Shown here in pieces: positions 8,184 to 17,170 of a stretch of DNA of 64,000 nt; within the stretch, counting starts at the first letter, position 1; each line of letters opens with the position of its first letter. Origin of the DNA: Enterobacter sp. JUb54 (GTDB taxonomy: Bacteria; Pseudomonadota; Gammaproteobacteria; Enterobacterales; Enterobacteriaceae); the NCBI RefSeq assembly GCF_014298075.1, contig NZ_CP060418.1, positions 1,364,001 through 1,428,000 of the forward strand. Reading direction: 5' to 3'. The position numbers were made by a program, and so were the translations under genes. The notes beneath the pieces are model-generated. The model searched no databases, was not told the origin of the DNA, and saw only the letters and a program-made list of their open reading frames with translations.

Positions 8184-9143
8184 TTAAAAACGGTACTCTC
8201 CGGCGACAAAGAAACTGTTACGTTCGTTAAAGCCAATCTCGGTTAACACGTTAAAATTCTGCGTAATTTCATATTGCGCCCCGATCAGCATATTCCATGG
8301 CGAAGAGAGGCGCTGCTTCACATCGAACTTGCCCTGATCGTCTTTATTGACGGCGGCGATTAACGGCTGAAGCTCCGGCGGCATGTGCAAATCAGAGAGG
8401 TTGCCTTTGAACTCCTGCTGCACGTTCTGGTACATGCTACCTACCCAGATGCTTAAGTTCGACGGCCCGGCAATCCCCTGCAGATTAAAGCGGTATCCGA
8501 CCCGCGGCGACACGGTAGTGGCGGAGATTTTGCCATCGAGGATATCGAAATCGGTACGGGTATAGTTGGTATCCACCAGACCAAACCAATTGCCATAGCC
8601 CCCGGCGAGGGTAAAGCCGGTGCCCCAGGTGGTCCCTTTAAAATCCAGCGCGAAGTCGATATTTTGCAGCTGGCCGCTTTCATACAAACGATGCACCGAC
8701 CCGGCAATCACCCGGTCCAGACCGCGGTATTTTGACGGGTCGGCGTCAACGGAGACTTTTGACAACGAGGAGCCACGAGTGTGGCCGACGATGCCGTAGA
8801 CATTAAGAAAAGGAAACACCCACATATCCAGACGCAGGTTTTCGGTTTTGCTTTTCTGCCGCGTATGACCGGCGTCAATGGCGAACATATCGCTGGGTAT
8901 GGCGTGGTTGCCGAGCGCCAGACCGGAAAAAGAGATGCTGTCGACCAGGATATCCTGGCGGATGTTCATGTAGCTTAAATTGACCCCGAACGGCAGCGGA
9001 ATGGAATAGCCACGCGCTCTTGCTTCATCACCCCAGATAGGGAAATAGCTGTCGTTACTGCTGCCGGTACTGTCGGCAGTGCTGGCCCCCCAGGCGGTAC
9101 CCGACGTTAACAACAACGTAATTACGGTTTTAGTCCATCGCAT
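8184..9143 (-). CDS. outer-membrane beta-barrel protein of unknown function
   Basis: The 319-aa product has a signal peptide (MRWTKTVITLLLTSGTAWGA) and a mature part of alternating beta-strand pattern ending in ...NSFFVAGEYRF, with the C-terminal Phe of outer-membrane barrels. Short aromatic-rich strands (WGTGFTLAGGYGNWFGLV, VSPRVGYRFNL) support a barrel of about a dozen strands. It starts 16 nt after the BamA-like gene and ends 47 nt before the exported-protein gene, so all three appear to be one operon. No specific function can be assigned. Confidence 0.6.
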   Translation of the reverse strand: MRWTKTVITLLLTSGTAWGASTADSTGSSNDSYFPIWGDEARARGYSIPLPFGVNLSYMNIRQDILVDSISFSGLALGNHAIPSDMFAIDAGHTRQKSKTENLRLDMWVFPFLNVYGIVGHTRGSSLSKVSVDADPSKYRGLDRVIAGSVHRLYESGQLQNIDFALDFKGTTWGTGFTLAGGYGNWFGLVDTNYTRTDFDILDGKISATTVSPRVGYRFNLQGIAGPSNLSIWVGSMYQNVQQEFKGNLSDLHMPPELQPLIAAVNKDDQGKFDVKQRLSSPWNMLIGAQYEITQNFNVLTEIGFNERNSFFVAGEYRF

Positions 9144-9159
9144 TTTCTTTCATCTGACC

Positions 9160-10287
9160 TTAAAGTCCGGAACCTACATTAAAATAGACCGCCTGTTCAT
9201 GCTCGCTGAAGGCGATATCTATCCCCGTATGTAATCCATACTGGCGCGCTATCAGGTAACGAAAACCTGTCCCCCACGCCACTTCTGTCTGGTCCCACAA
9301 TGCATGCGCCTCATCGGCTGCGCTGCCAACGCCAACAAATCCTTGCAGGATCCAGCGCGGCGTAAACTCCCAGGCAAGCTGGGTTTGTGCGGTCGTCACG
9401 TAATCGCCCTGATAGCGGTAACGAGAGATGCCGCGTAATTCGATATAAGGACGCGCCATTGGCGTCAGGCGATTATCGTGGTGGGTTAATGACTGGTAGT
9501 TACCGGCGACGGCGAGCGTTAACGTGCGGCTCAGCGGGAAAAAGTATTTCCCGTCTAAAGAGAACTGGTTGTAGTGATAATCGCCGCCTAACAATGAGCG
9601 GTAGAACCGGTACTCTCCCTGCACCGATAACCCTTTCTTAGGATAGAAAAAATTATCCGTCGTGTCATATTCAGCCACCACCCCTAAAGCCGACGACGTG
9701 CTCTCCTGGCCGAACACCTGCTGCCAGACCCGATTGACCACCGGGTTTTCGGCTGAAATATCGGTTTTCGCGTAAACCTGAGAAGCCCCGACAAACACCG
9801 GCGAATCGCCGACGCGGAACAGCAGCTTCTGTAGCCCGCCGTAGCCTTTGGTTTGTGAGTGAATGGCCTTATTTGTATCAAAATGACTTAAGCCGTCGCC
9901 GTAGATATCGAGTTTGATATTGGCGTAGCCCATCATCACCAGGTAACGAATGTGGTCGTCATTCCAGGTATGGCGATGGCCGCCGCCGACAAACCAGGTG
10001 CCGTTCTGCGTCGCGCCGCCGCCAAAAGCGGTCATCGGTGGGGGAATAAAATTATCCCCTTTGTGGGTGCCTTTACCGTGTAAAAAGAGGCCAAACAAAC
10101 CGCCGCCGTAGCCCACCGCCGGCTCGGTGATGACCATCGGCACCGGAAGAAATCCGTACTGGTTGTCCTGCAGGTAGTGGCTCATGTCCACCATGCCATC
10201 TTCAGGATCAAACAGACTGCTCGCCATAGCAGGAATAGAAAGCGGCCCGATAAGCGCTAGCAGTAAGGTTGAAAGCGGAAACTTCAT
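9160..10287 (-). CDS. BamA/D15-type outer-membrane barrel without POTRA domains
   Basis: The 375-aa product from ATG 10287 (behind GGAGAG) has a signal peptide (MKFPLSTLLLALIGPLSIPAMA). The C-terminal half carries features of the Omp85 barrel: a strand reading SALGVVAEYDTTDNFFYPKKG, the conserved Arg-Gly loop in ELRGISRYRYQGD that corresponds to the RGF loop of BamA, and a last strand ending FNVGSGL. There is no room for POTRA repeats, so it belongs to the short bacterial surface-antigen group rather than to the insertion machine itself. It heads the operon with the two exported-protein genes. A TTG/ATG-extended frame back to 10356 has no ribosome site. Confidence 0.75.
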   Translation of the reverse strand: MKFPLSTLLLALIGPLSIPAMASSLFDPEDGMVDMSHYLQDNQYGFLPVPMVITEPAVGYGGGLFGLFLHGKGTHKGDNFIPPPMTAFGGGATQNGTWFVGGGHRHTWNDDHIRYLVMMGYANIKLDIYGDGLSHFDTNKAIHSQTKGYGGLQKLLFRVGDSPVFVGASQVYAKTDISAENPVVNRVWQQVFGQESTSSALGVVAEYDTTDNFFYPKKGLSVQGEYRFYRSLLGGDYHYNQFSLDGKYFFPLSRTLTLAVAGNYQSLTHHDNRLTPMARPYIELRGISRYRYQGDYVTTAQTQLAWEFTPRWILQGFVGVGSAADEAHALWDQTEVAWGTGFRYLIARQYGLHTGIDIAFSEHEQAVYFNVGSGL

Positions 10288-10588
10288 GCACTCTCCGGGG
10301 ATAAGATGGATTCTGAACACCCAGGTAACTGAAGAATAATGGGTTTCAGATAGCAAAAATATATCCTATGGCGCCCTGAACTACCAATTTTCGGTTACAG
10401 GTTTTCTTTAATTTTGGACGAAATAAGGAGATTTAGCACACAAATTGCTAACAAAAGTTAACGGGAATATGCAACGAGCGAGGCGAATTGTCGTTGCCAG
10501 GCTGTGTGACGTTGTCACTTATGTGGCCACTTTTCAGCGATGAACCAGGGGATTGTAATCAAAAAGTGAATGCCGTATAACATGGCGC

Positions 10589-10678
10589 AACCGAGGGGTG
10601 TCCCGTGAGGGCTGAGATGGCGTAAGCCGAACCCTTTGAACCTGATCTGGGTCATGCCAGCGAAGGGACGGGTCGGCA
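10589..10678 (+). promoter_or_regulatory. TPP riboswitch (THI element)
   Basis: The aptamer is complete: GAGGGGTG, the pyrimidine-binding GCTGAGATGG, ACCCTTTGAACCTGATCTGG and the closing GCCAGCGAAGGGA, with CCGA/TCGG as the outer stem. It precedes tenA-thiZXY and would lower their expression when thiamine diphosphate is abundant. Confidence 0.97.
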
Positions 10679-10724
10679 ATTTTGCCACGCTACCGCCATT
10701 GCCTGTTCATACTTCCGCACGCCC

Positions 10725-10749
10725 GGATCTCCCCTTACTCAGGAGGTCC
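10725..10749 (+). promoter_or_regulatory. Shine-Dalgarno-sequestering hairpin of the TPP riboswitch
   Basis: GGATCTCC (10725-10732) can pair with GGAGGTCC (10742-10749), with one G-U pair and a 9-nt loop. The second strand contains the ribosome site of tenA. There is no T-tract, so translational rather than transcriptional control is expected. Confidence 0.7.
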
Positions 10750-10750
10750 T

Positions 10751-11446
10751 GTGATTCTTCCCCTCTTCACCCAGGGTATTTATGGTCGTCTGCGCCAGCA
10801 GGCAGGAGACGACTGGACACACTACGTCGCGCACCCTTTTGTTCGCCAGCTTGCTGACGGCTCCCTGCCCGAACCGGCCTTCCGCCGCTATCTGACCCAG
10901 GACTATCTGTTCCTGATCCACTTTGCCCGCAGCTATGCCCTGCTGGTCAGCAAACTGCGCACATTGCCGGAGATGCGCGCCGCGTCCGCCTCACTGAACG
11001 CTATTCTCGGCGAACTGCCGCTGCATGTCGGCTATTGCGCCTGCTGGGGACTGGACGAAGCGCTGATGGCCGCCGAGCGCGAAGCCCCTGAAACGGTGAA
11101 CTACACCCGCTACGTACTGGATATTGGCCATTCCGGCGATGCGCTGGATCTTCTGGTGGCGCTGATGCCCTGCGTCGCCGGCTACGCGGAGATTGGCCTC
11201 GGGTTACTGCACGACCCGGAAACCCGCTTTACCGATAACCCTTACGCATCGTGGATCCGCAACTACGGCGACGCTGGCTATCTCGACGGCGTCACTGCCG
11301 CCATGGGTCTGCTGGAAACCCTGTGGCAACAGCGCGGCGCCGAATCGCGCTTTGCGGAACTGAGCGAAATCTTCGCCACCGCAACAAGGCTGGAAGCCAA
11401 CTTCTGGCAAATGGGGCTGAATGCCACCACGGAGGCTACGGCGTGA
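10751..11446 (+). CDS. tenA: TenA-family thiaminase II / aminopyrimidine aminohydrolase
   Basis: TenA enzymes salvage thiamine breakdown products, releasing hydroxymethylpyrimidine (HMP) from aminopyrimidines. The 231-aa product starts at GTG 10751 behind AGGAGGT; the upstream frame runs through the riboswitch and is not coding. Features are the all-helical TenA/THI-4 fold, YLTQDYLFLIHFARSYALL with the conserved Asp, a Cys-containing segment (GYCACWGLDEALMAA) near the usual nucleophile position, and the C-terminal YASWIRNYGDAGY block followed by a conserved Glu. It overlaps thiZ by four bases (GTGA). Its pairing with the pyrimidine transporter indicates uptake followed by cytoplasmic deamination. 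Confidence 0.92.
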   Translation: MILPLFTQGIYGRLRQQAGDDWTHYVAHPFVRQLADGSLPEPAFRRYLTQDYLFLIHFARSYALLVSKLRTLPEMRAASASLNAILGELPLHVGYCACWGLDEALMAAEREAPETVNYTRYVLDIGHSGDALDLLVALMPCVAGYAEIGLGLLHDPETRFTDNPYASWIRNYGDAGYLDGVTAAMGLLETLWQQRGAESRFAELSEIFATATRLEANFWQMGLNATTEATA

Positions 11447-12171
11447 CAGCCCCGACCCTTCATGTCCGGGATCTGAGCCTGCAGTTCGGCACGCGGATGA
11501 TTTTCGCCGATCTGTCGTTCGATCTTCCTGGCGGGCAGTGGACCTCGCTGCTGGGGGCCAGCGGCGCGGGTAAAACCAGCCTGCTGCGGATTATCGCCGG
11601 ACTGGCCTCGCCGACTCACGGGCGGGTTTACGCCAGCGACGGCGAACCGCTCGGTCATCGCCTGGCGTGGATGGGGCAAAAAGATCTGCTGTATCCCTGG
11701 CTGAGCGTGCGTGAGAACGTCGCGTTAGGGGCCAGGCTACGCGGAGAGCGCACCGACACGCCGCGCGTGAACCGCCTGTTAGAACAGGTTGGGCTCAGCC
11801 ACTGCGCCGACGATCGCCCCGCTGCGCTCTCCGGCGGCATGCGTCAGCGGGCGGCCCTGGCACGCACCTTATACGAAGACCGCCCGCTGGTGCTGATGGA
11901 TGAACCCTTTTCCGCGCTGGATACCATTACCCGCACGCGCATTCAGACGCTGGCGGCGGAGCTGCTGGTTGATCGCACCGTGGTGCTGATCACGCACGAC
12001 CCGATGGAAGCCTGCCGGCTGAGCCATCGGCTGCTGGTGCTCTCTCCCGCGGCGGGCGGCATGGACGATTCACATCATCTGGCGGGAGTCCCGCCCCGCG
12101 CGCCGGACGATTCTGTGCTGCTGAGCAGCCAGGCCGAACTGCTGCAACAGCTGATGAGGGCCAACGGATGA
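11443..12171 (+). CDS. thiZ: ThiZ, ATPase of the pyrimidine-precursor ABC transporter
   Basis: The 242-aa ATPase energises import of a thiamine pyrimidine precursor (N-formyl-4-amino-5-aminomethyl-2-methylpyrimidine in characterised ThiXYZ systems). Walker A GASGAGKTS (about residue 38), a Q-loop in MGQKDLLYPWLSV, signature LSGGMRQRAAL and Walker B LVLMDEPFSALD are intact. The GTG start overlaps the tenA stop (GTGA), and the end overlaps thiX (ATGA), so translation is coupled. The longer frame from 11251 would read antisense-like through tenA and is rejected. Confidence 0.93.
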   Translation: MTAPTLHVRDLSLQFGTRMIFADLSFDLPGGQWTSLLGASGAGKTSLLRIIAGLASPTHGRVYASDGEPLGHRLAWMGQKDLLYPWLSVRENVALGARLRGERTDTPRVNRLLEQVGLSHCADDRPAALSGGMRQRAALARTLYEDRPLVLMDEPFSALDTITRTRIQTLAAELLVDRTVVLITHDPMEACRLSHRLLVLSPAAGGMDDSHHLAGVPPRAPDDSVLLSSQAELLQQLMRANG

Positions 12172-12908
12172 GCGGCAAACTGTTTCGCGGCGGCGTGGTG
12201 TTCTGTGGCCTGCTGCTGCTGTGGTGGCTGGCAAGCCGCAGCGGTATCCCGGCGTTCCTGCTGCCGTCACCGGCGGCGGTGGCCGAAGCCCTGTGGGTTA
12301 ATCGCAGCTGGCTGAGCGGGCACACCCTGGTCACCCTCAGCGAGATCCTCAGCGGCCTGGTGCTTGGCGTGCTGCTCGGGGTGGTGCTGGCCCTGTGCAT
12401 GATCGTCTCGCCACGACTGCAGCGCTGGCTGATGCCGCTGGTGCTGACCAGCCAGGCCATTCCGGTCTTCGCCCTCGCCCCGCTGCTGGTGCTGTGGTTT
12501 GGCTTCGGGATGAGCGCCAAAGTCATGATGGCGGTGCTGGTGATCTTCTTCCCGGTGACCTCGGCCTTCTTTGACGGCCTGCGGCGGGTCAATCATGACT
12601 ATCTCGATCTGGCCCGCACCATGGGCGCCTCTTTCGGCGCGCAGCTGCGTCACGTGCGCCTGATGGCGGCGCTGCCGGCGCTCGGCTCGGGTCTGCGGAT
12701 GGCCGCCGCCGTCGCGCCAATCGGCGCGATCATCGGTGAATGGGTCGGGTCGGCGGAAGGCCTCGGCTACGTGATGCTCAACGCCAATGCGCGCATGCAG
12801 ACCGACGTCTGTTTTGCCGCCCTGTTTATTTTAGTGCTGCTGACGGTCCTGCTGTGGCTGGCGGTAGATGCCTTTTTACACCGGCTGATTAACTGGTCGC
12901 CGGAATGA
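12168..12908 (+). CDS. thiX: ThiX, permease of the pyrimidine-precursor ABC transporter
   Basis: This 246-aa inner-membrane protein has about six hydrophobic segments, beginning GVVFCGLLLLWWLA, and the BPD-type permease EAA loop (DYLDLARTMGASFGAQLRHVRL), which contacts the ThiZ ATPase. It belongs to the taurine/nitrate/HMP permease branch. It is translationally coupled to thiZ through an ATGA overlap and is followed by thiY after 27 nt. Confidence 0.92.
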   Translation: MSGKLFRGGVVFCGLLLLWWLASRSGIPAFLLPSPAAVAEALWVNRSWLSGHTLVTLSEILSGLVLGVLLGVVLALCMIVSPRLQRWLMPLVLTSQAIPVFALAPLLVLWFGFGMSAKVMMAVLVIFFPVTSAFFDGLRRVNHDYLDLARTMGASFGAQLRHVRLMAALPALGSGLRMAAAVAPIGAIIGEWVGSAEGLGYVMLNANARMQTDVCFAALFILVLLTVLLWLAVDAFLHRLINWSPE

Positions 12909-12935
12909 TGACCGACACGGAAACAAGGAATAGCC

Positions 12936-13871
12936 ATGAATAAATCGATGTTCGCCGGATTGACCTTCAGCGCCCTGCTCAGCGGGCAGGCCGTCGCTAA
13001 CGAAAAGCTGACGCTGGTGCTGGACTGGTACATCAACCCGGACCACGCCCCGATTATGGTGGCAGAGCAGATTGGCGCGTTCAAAGCCCAGGGGCTGGAC
13101 GTCAAGATCGTTCCGCCGTCCGATCCGGCGCTGCCGCCGCGTCTGGTGGCAGCAGGCCAGGCGGACCTGGCGATAACCTATCAGCCGCAGGTGCACTTCT
13201 TCGCCGATGAAGGGCTGCCGCTGGTTCGGGTCGGCACGCTAATTGACTCGCCGTTAAACACGGTGATCGCCCTTGATAAAAGCATCAAAACCCCGGCCGA
13301 CCTGAAGGGCAAAAAGGTCGGGTACTCGGTGAGCGGCATCGAGCAGGCGACGCTGGCGACCATGGCGCAGAACGCCCATATCGACCCGAAAAGCATCAGC
13401 CTGATCAATGTTAACTTCCAGCTGACCAGCGCCCTGCTGGCGGGCCAGGTTGATGCGGTGATTGGCGGCTACCGTAATATAGAAGCGCTGGAGCTGAAAC
13501 TGCAGGGCAAAGCGCCGCAGGTGATGAACGTCGAAGATTTCGGCGTCCCGGCCTATGACGAACTGGTGATTGTAGCCAATCGCGACCAGGTGCACGCGGC
13601 GAAAATCAAAAAGTTCCTCGTGGCGTTACAACAGGGTGTGAGCTATCTGCGCGCCCATCCGCAGGAGACCTGGCAGACCTTTGCCGCCGCCCACCCGGAG
13701 CTCAACACCGAACTGAACAAGCAGGCCTGGATACAAACGGTGCCGCTGTTTGCCGATCATCCGGCGGCGCTGGATAAGTCGCGCTATGAAGCTTACGAAC
13801 AGTTTTTATATAACAACAAGTTGCTCAAAAAAATCACACCTTTGAGCAATTATGCGGTTGAACTGCAGTGA
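12936..13871 (+). CDS. thiY: ThiY, periplasmic pyrimidine-precursor binding protein
   Basis: The 311-aa NMT1/THI5-like protein has a signal peptide (MNKSMFAGLTFSALLSGQAVA). The opening LVLDWYINPDHAPIMVAEQIG and ADLAITYQPQVHFFADEGLP carry the aromatic and acidic residues that cradle the pyrimidine in characterised ThiY/THI5 proteins. It is the last gene of the riboswitch-controlled operon. Its start is behind AAGGAA. A hairpin (GCTGACGGAA/TTCCGTCAGC, 13883-13906) follows the stop. Confidence 0.93.
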   Translation: MNKSMFAGLTFSALLSGQAVANEKLTLVLDWYINPDHAPIMVAEQIGAFKAQGLDVKIVPPSDPALPPRLVAAGQADLAITYQPQVHFFADEGLPLVRVGTLIDSPLNTVIALDKSIKTPADLKGKKVGYSVSGIEQATLATMAQNAHIDPKSISLINVNFQLTSALLAGQVDAVIGGYRNIEALELKLQGKAPQVMNVEDFGVPAYDELVIVANRDQVHAAKIKKFLVALQQGVSYLRAHPQETWQTFAAAHPELNTELNKQAWIQTVPLFADHPAALDKSRYEAYEQFLYNNKLLKKITPLSNYAVELQ

Positions 13872-14177
13872 GTCACCCTACCGCTGACGGAACTTTTTCC
13901 GTCAGCAAACCCAACGAAGCGGTAATTACCACCTGCTGATTTGCTTACCAGAAATTACACTTTTATTGCTTTTTTTATAATCAAATTAAACCATATGAAT
14001 CATATGTTTATAGGTTAAATCAGCAACGTAAAAATAACGTAAAAATAACGCAATCAATAAAACATTGAATGCAAATTTAAAAAGCCATATATTGTGCGCG
14101 CTTTATGAATGGCGATTCATTTTCTTAAACCAATTATTCAACCAGAGCTCAACCGTAGCGCTGGTTGTGGGAGTGAT
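13872..14177. other. AT-rich intergenic region upstream of dat
   Basis: The region holds the hairpin after thiY (13883-13906; no T-run follows, so termination is doubtful), a repeated CATATG pair (13992-14006), and a perfect 11-bp tandem repeat AACGTAAAAAT (14025-14035 and 14036-14046) followed by a third partial copy. These may be regulatory for dat, but no known operator is recognised. Confidence 0.5.
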
Positions 14178-15563
14178 ATGATGACGGATAAAGTCCGTAT
14201 TGATACTTTAAGTGCAGATTTATTGGACGCTAACAACGAAACCTTTTTGGCCCGTCAGGCTGAATTCGAATCGAACGTCAGGAGTTACCCACGTAAGCTG
14301 CCGCTGGCGATTGCTAAAGCGGAAGGTGTGTGGTTAACCGATGCGGATAACAAACAGTACCTGGATTGTCTTGCCGGTGCTGGGACCCTGGCCCTTGGCC
14401 ACAACCACCCTGATGTGCTGCAAAGCATCCAAAGTGTCATTACCAGCGGCTTGCCGTTACATACTCTCGATCTGACCACCCCGTTAAAAGATCGCTTCTC
14501 CGAATACCTGCTCTCTTTGCTGCCTGGCGAAGGGAAAGAATATTGCCTGCAGTTCACCGGCCCGTCCGGCGCTGACGCCGTGGAAGCGGCCCTGAAGCTG
14601 GCGAAAAAATACACCGGTCGTTCTTCCGTTATCAGCTTCTCCGGCGGCTATCACGGGATGACCCACGGTGCGCTGTCGGTGACCGGTAACCTGTCACCGA
14701 AAGAAGCCGTTAACGGCATGATGCCGGAAGTGCAGTTTATGCCGTATCCGCACCAGTACCGTTGCCCGCTGGGTATCGGCGGTGAGGCTGGCGTTAAAGC
14801 CCTGACCTACTACTTCGAAAACCTGATTAACGACGTGGAAAGCGGCGTGCGTAAACCGGCGGCGGTGATCCTTGAAGCCGTTCAGGGTGAAGGCGGCGTG
14901 AACCCGGCTCCGGTCGAGTGGCTGCAGCGCATCCGTAAAGTGACTCAGGAACACGGCATTCTGCTGATCATCGACGAAGTTCAGGCTGGCTTTGCCCGTA
15001 CCGGTAAACTGTTTGCCTTCGAACACGCCGGCATCGAGCCGGACATCATTGTGATGTCAAAAGCCGTCGGCGGCGGTCTGCCGCTGGCCGTTCTGGGTAT
15101 CAAGAAACAGTTTGATGCCTGGGAACCTGGTCACCACACCGGCACCTTCCGCGGCAACCAGCTGGCGATGGCAACCGGCCTGACCACCCTGCGTCACCTG
15201 AAAGATAACAACATTGCTGGCAAAGTGGCGGCACAGGGCGAGTGGCTGAAAGGCAAACTGGCCGAGATGCAGAAACGCTACCCGGTGATGGGCCACATTC
15301 GCGGTCTGGGCCTGATGATCGGTATTGAGATCGTTAACCCGAACGAAGCACAGGATCACATGGGCTGCTACCCGGCTGACGGCGCGCTGTCTGCCCTGCT
15401 GCAGAAGAAATGCTTCGAAGCGGGCCTGATCCTTGAGCGCGGCGGTCGCGGTGGCTGCGTACTGCGCCTGCTGCCGTCCCTGCTGATCAGCGACGCTGAG
15501 CTCGGGATTTTCCTCGACAAATTTGAACAGGCCATGCTGGCCGCCGGTGTAAAACCGGTCTGA
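14178..15563 (+). CDS. dat: L-2,4-diaminobutyrate:2-ketoglutarate 4-aminotransferase
   Basis: Dat converts aspartate semialdehyde and glutamate to 2,4-diaminobutyrate, the first step to 1,3-diaminopropane. The product (461 aa from ATG 14178, behind GGGAG; the next codon at 14181 is also ATG) is a class III PLP aminotransferase. Visible motifs are the phosphate-binding [28 protein letters not shown], the PLP-contacting Asp in [15 protein letters not shown] and the Schiff-base Lys in [14 protein letters not shown]. An in-frame ATG at 14109 would add 23 residues with no ribosome site. ddc follows 18 nt after the stop, an arrangement known from Acinetobacter and enteric bacteria. Confidence 0.95.
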   Translation: MMTDKVRIDTLSADLLDANNETFLARQAEFESNVRSYPRKLPLAIAKAEGVWLTDADNKQYLDCLAGAGTLALGHNHPDVLQSIQSVITSGLPLHTLDLTTPLKDRFSEYLLSLLPGEGKEYCLQFTGPSGADAVEAALKLAKKYTGRSSVISFSGGYHGMTHGALSVTGNLSPKEAVNGMMPEVQFMPYPHQYRCPLGIGGEAGVKALTYYFENLINDVESGVRKPAAVILEAVQGEGGVNPAPVEWLQRIRKVTQEHGILLIIDEVQAGFARTGKLFAFEHAGIEPDIIVMSKAVGGGLPLAVLGIKKQFDAWEPGHHTGTFRGNQLAMATGLTTLRHLKDNNIAGKVAAQGEWLKGKLAEMQKRYPVMGHIRGLGLMIGIEIVNPNEAQDHMGCYPADGALSALLQKKCFEAGLILERGGRGGCVLRLLPSLLISDAELGIFLDKFEQAMLAAGVKPV

Positions 15564-15581
15564 ATGGAGCGAATGACCGCA

Positions 15582-17054
15582 ATGTCCAAATTGAATCCGA
15601 TCCTTGCCGGTTCGCCGCAAAGTATTGAGGCCTACCAGCAGGTTATCAACCAGACCAGCCAGGCCGTCGCGCAGTGGCTACAGCAGCCTGAGATGTACCA
15701 AGGGAAAAGCGTCGCCGAACTGCGCGAGCGCATCACCCTTGAGTTCACCGAGCAGGGTCTGGGTAACCAGGCGGCGATTGAACGTGCGATCGAGTACTTC
15801 CTGAAAGACAGCCTGTCGGTACACCACCCGCAGTGCGTGGCGCACCTGCATTGCCCAAGCCTGGTGGTAAGCCAGGCGGCGGAAGTGCTGATCAACGCCA
15901 CCAACCAGAGTATGGACTCCTGGGACCAAAGCCCGTCGGCCACCATCATCGAGATGAAGCTGATCGAATGGCTGCGTGCCCGGGTGGGTTACCAGTCAGG
16001 CGACGCCGGCGTCTTCACCAGCGGCGGCACCCAGAGCAACCTGATGGGCCTGATGCTGGCGCGTGATGCGTTCTTTGCACGTCAGGGCCACTCGATCCAG
16101 CAGGATGGTCTGCCTGGCGATATTCGTCAGTACAAAGTGCTGTGTTCTGAAAACGCCCACTTCTCGGTGCAGAAGAACATGGCGCTGATGGGCCTCGGCT
16201 ACCGTTCCGTCACGCTGGTCAAAACTGACCGCTTTGCGCGCATGGACGTCGAAGACCTGAAAGCGAAAATCGCCGAAGCGCAGGCCAACGGTGAGCAGAT
16301 CATGGCTATCGTCGCAACGGCCGGTACCACCGACGCCGGTGCTATCGACCCGCTGCGCACCATTGCTGGTATTGCGGCAGAGCATCAGATCTGGCTGCAC
16401 GTCGATGCGGCATGGGGCGGCGCGCTGCTGCTGTCCGAGCAGTATCGCGATTATCTGGACGGCATTGAGTGTGTGGATTCCATTACCCTGGACTTCCACA
16501 AGCAGTTCTTCCAGACCATCAGCTGCGGCGCGTTCCTGTTAAAAGATCCGCGTCACTACGAGCTGATGCGCTACCAGGCGGCCTATCTGAACTCCGAGTT
16601 CGATGAAGAGCATGGCGTGCCGAATCTGGTCTCCAAATCGCTGCAGACCACCCGCCGCTTCGATGCCCTGAAGCTGTGGATGGGCCTGGAAGCGCTGGGT
16701 CAGAAACAGTACGCCGAAATTATCGATCATGGTGTCACCATGGCGAAGCGCGTTGCGGAGTACGTCGCGGCCCAGCCTACGCTGGAGCTGGTGATGGAAC
16801 CGCAGCTGGCAAGCGTACTGTTCCGTTCACGTCCGCAGCAGATGGCCGGCAGCGATGCCGCCGCCATTGCCCTGCTGAACCAACGTGTCGGCGACGCGCT
16901 GCTTGATTCCGGCCGGGCCAACGTCGGCGTGACCGAGCACAACGGCGTGACCTGTCTGAAGCTGACGCTGCTGAACCCGATTGTCACTCTGGATGACGTG
17001 AAGGTTCTGCTGGATCTGGTTGAGCGCACCGCGCAGGAGCTGCTGGCGAAATAA
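15582..17054 (+). CDS. ddc: L-2,4-diaminobutyrate decarboxylase
   Basis: Ddc decarboxylates 2,4-diaminobutyrate to 1,3-diaminopropane. The 490-aa PLP enzyme of the group II (glutamate/aromatic) decarboxylase family shows VFTSGGTQSNLMGLMLARD, the cofactor-binding HVDAAWGGALLLS and the Schiff-base Lys in SITLDFHKQFFQ. Three in-frame ATGs occur (15564, 15573, 15582); 15582 is chosen from the usual MSKLNPILAG N-terminus and the GGAG at 15567. The gene ends ahead of a strong terminator shared with the convergent neighbour. Confidence 0.95.
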   Translation: MSKLNPILAGSPQSIEAYQQVINQTSQAVAQWLQQPEMYQGKSVAELRERITLEFTEQGLGNQAAIERAIEYFLKDSLSVHHPQCVAHLHCPSLVVSQAAEVLINATNQSMDSWDQSPSATIIEMKLIEWLRARVGYQSGDAGVFTSGGTQSNLMGLMLARDAFFARQGHSIQQDGLPGDIRQYKVLCSENAHFSVQKNMALMGLGYRSVTLVKTDRFARMDVEDLKAKIAEAQANGEQIMAIVATAGTTDAGAIDPLRTIAGIAAEHQIWLHVDAAWGGALLLSEQYRDYLDGIECVDSITLDFHKQFFQTISCGAFLLKDPRHYELMRYQAAYLNSEFDEEHGVPNLVSKSLQTTRRFDALKLWMGLEALGQKQYAEIIDHGVTMAKRVAEYVAAQPTLELVMEPQLASVLFRSRPQQMAGSDAAAIALLNQRVGDALLDSGRANVGVTEHNGVTCLKLTLLNPIVTLDDVKVLLDLVERTAQELLAK

Positions 17055-17102
17055 GGGGTCACCGAATGCCTGGCATTCGAGCCTGATGTCGCAGCAGCGT
17101 AC

Positions 17103-17135
17103 AAAAAGCCGATAACTGTGGTTATCGGCTTTTTT
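17103..17135. terminator. bidirectional terminator after ddc
   Basis: AAAAAGCCGATAAC, loop TGTG, GTTATCGGCTTTTTT forms a ten-base GC-rich stem with A and T tracts on both sides. It serves ddc on the plus strand and dipZ on the minus strand. Confidence 0.93.
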
Positions 17136-17170
17136 ATGTCTGAAATACAACGTGACATCGTCACATATTT

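Noticed and set aside
11251..11442. 64-codon upstream extension of thiZ
   Set aside because: It lies in the wrong frame inside tenA; the GTG at 11443 gives the normal ATPase N-terminus and a coupled GTGA overlap.
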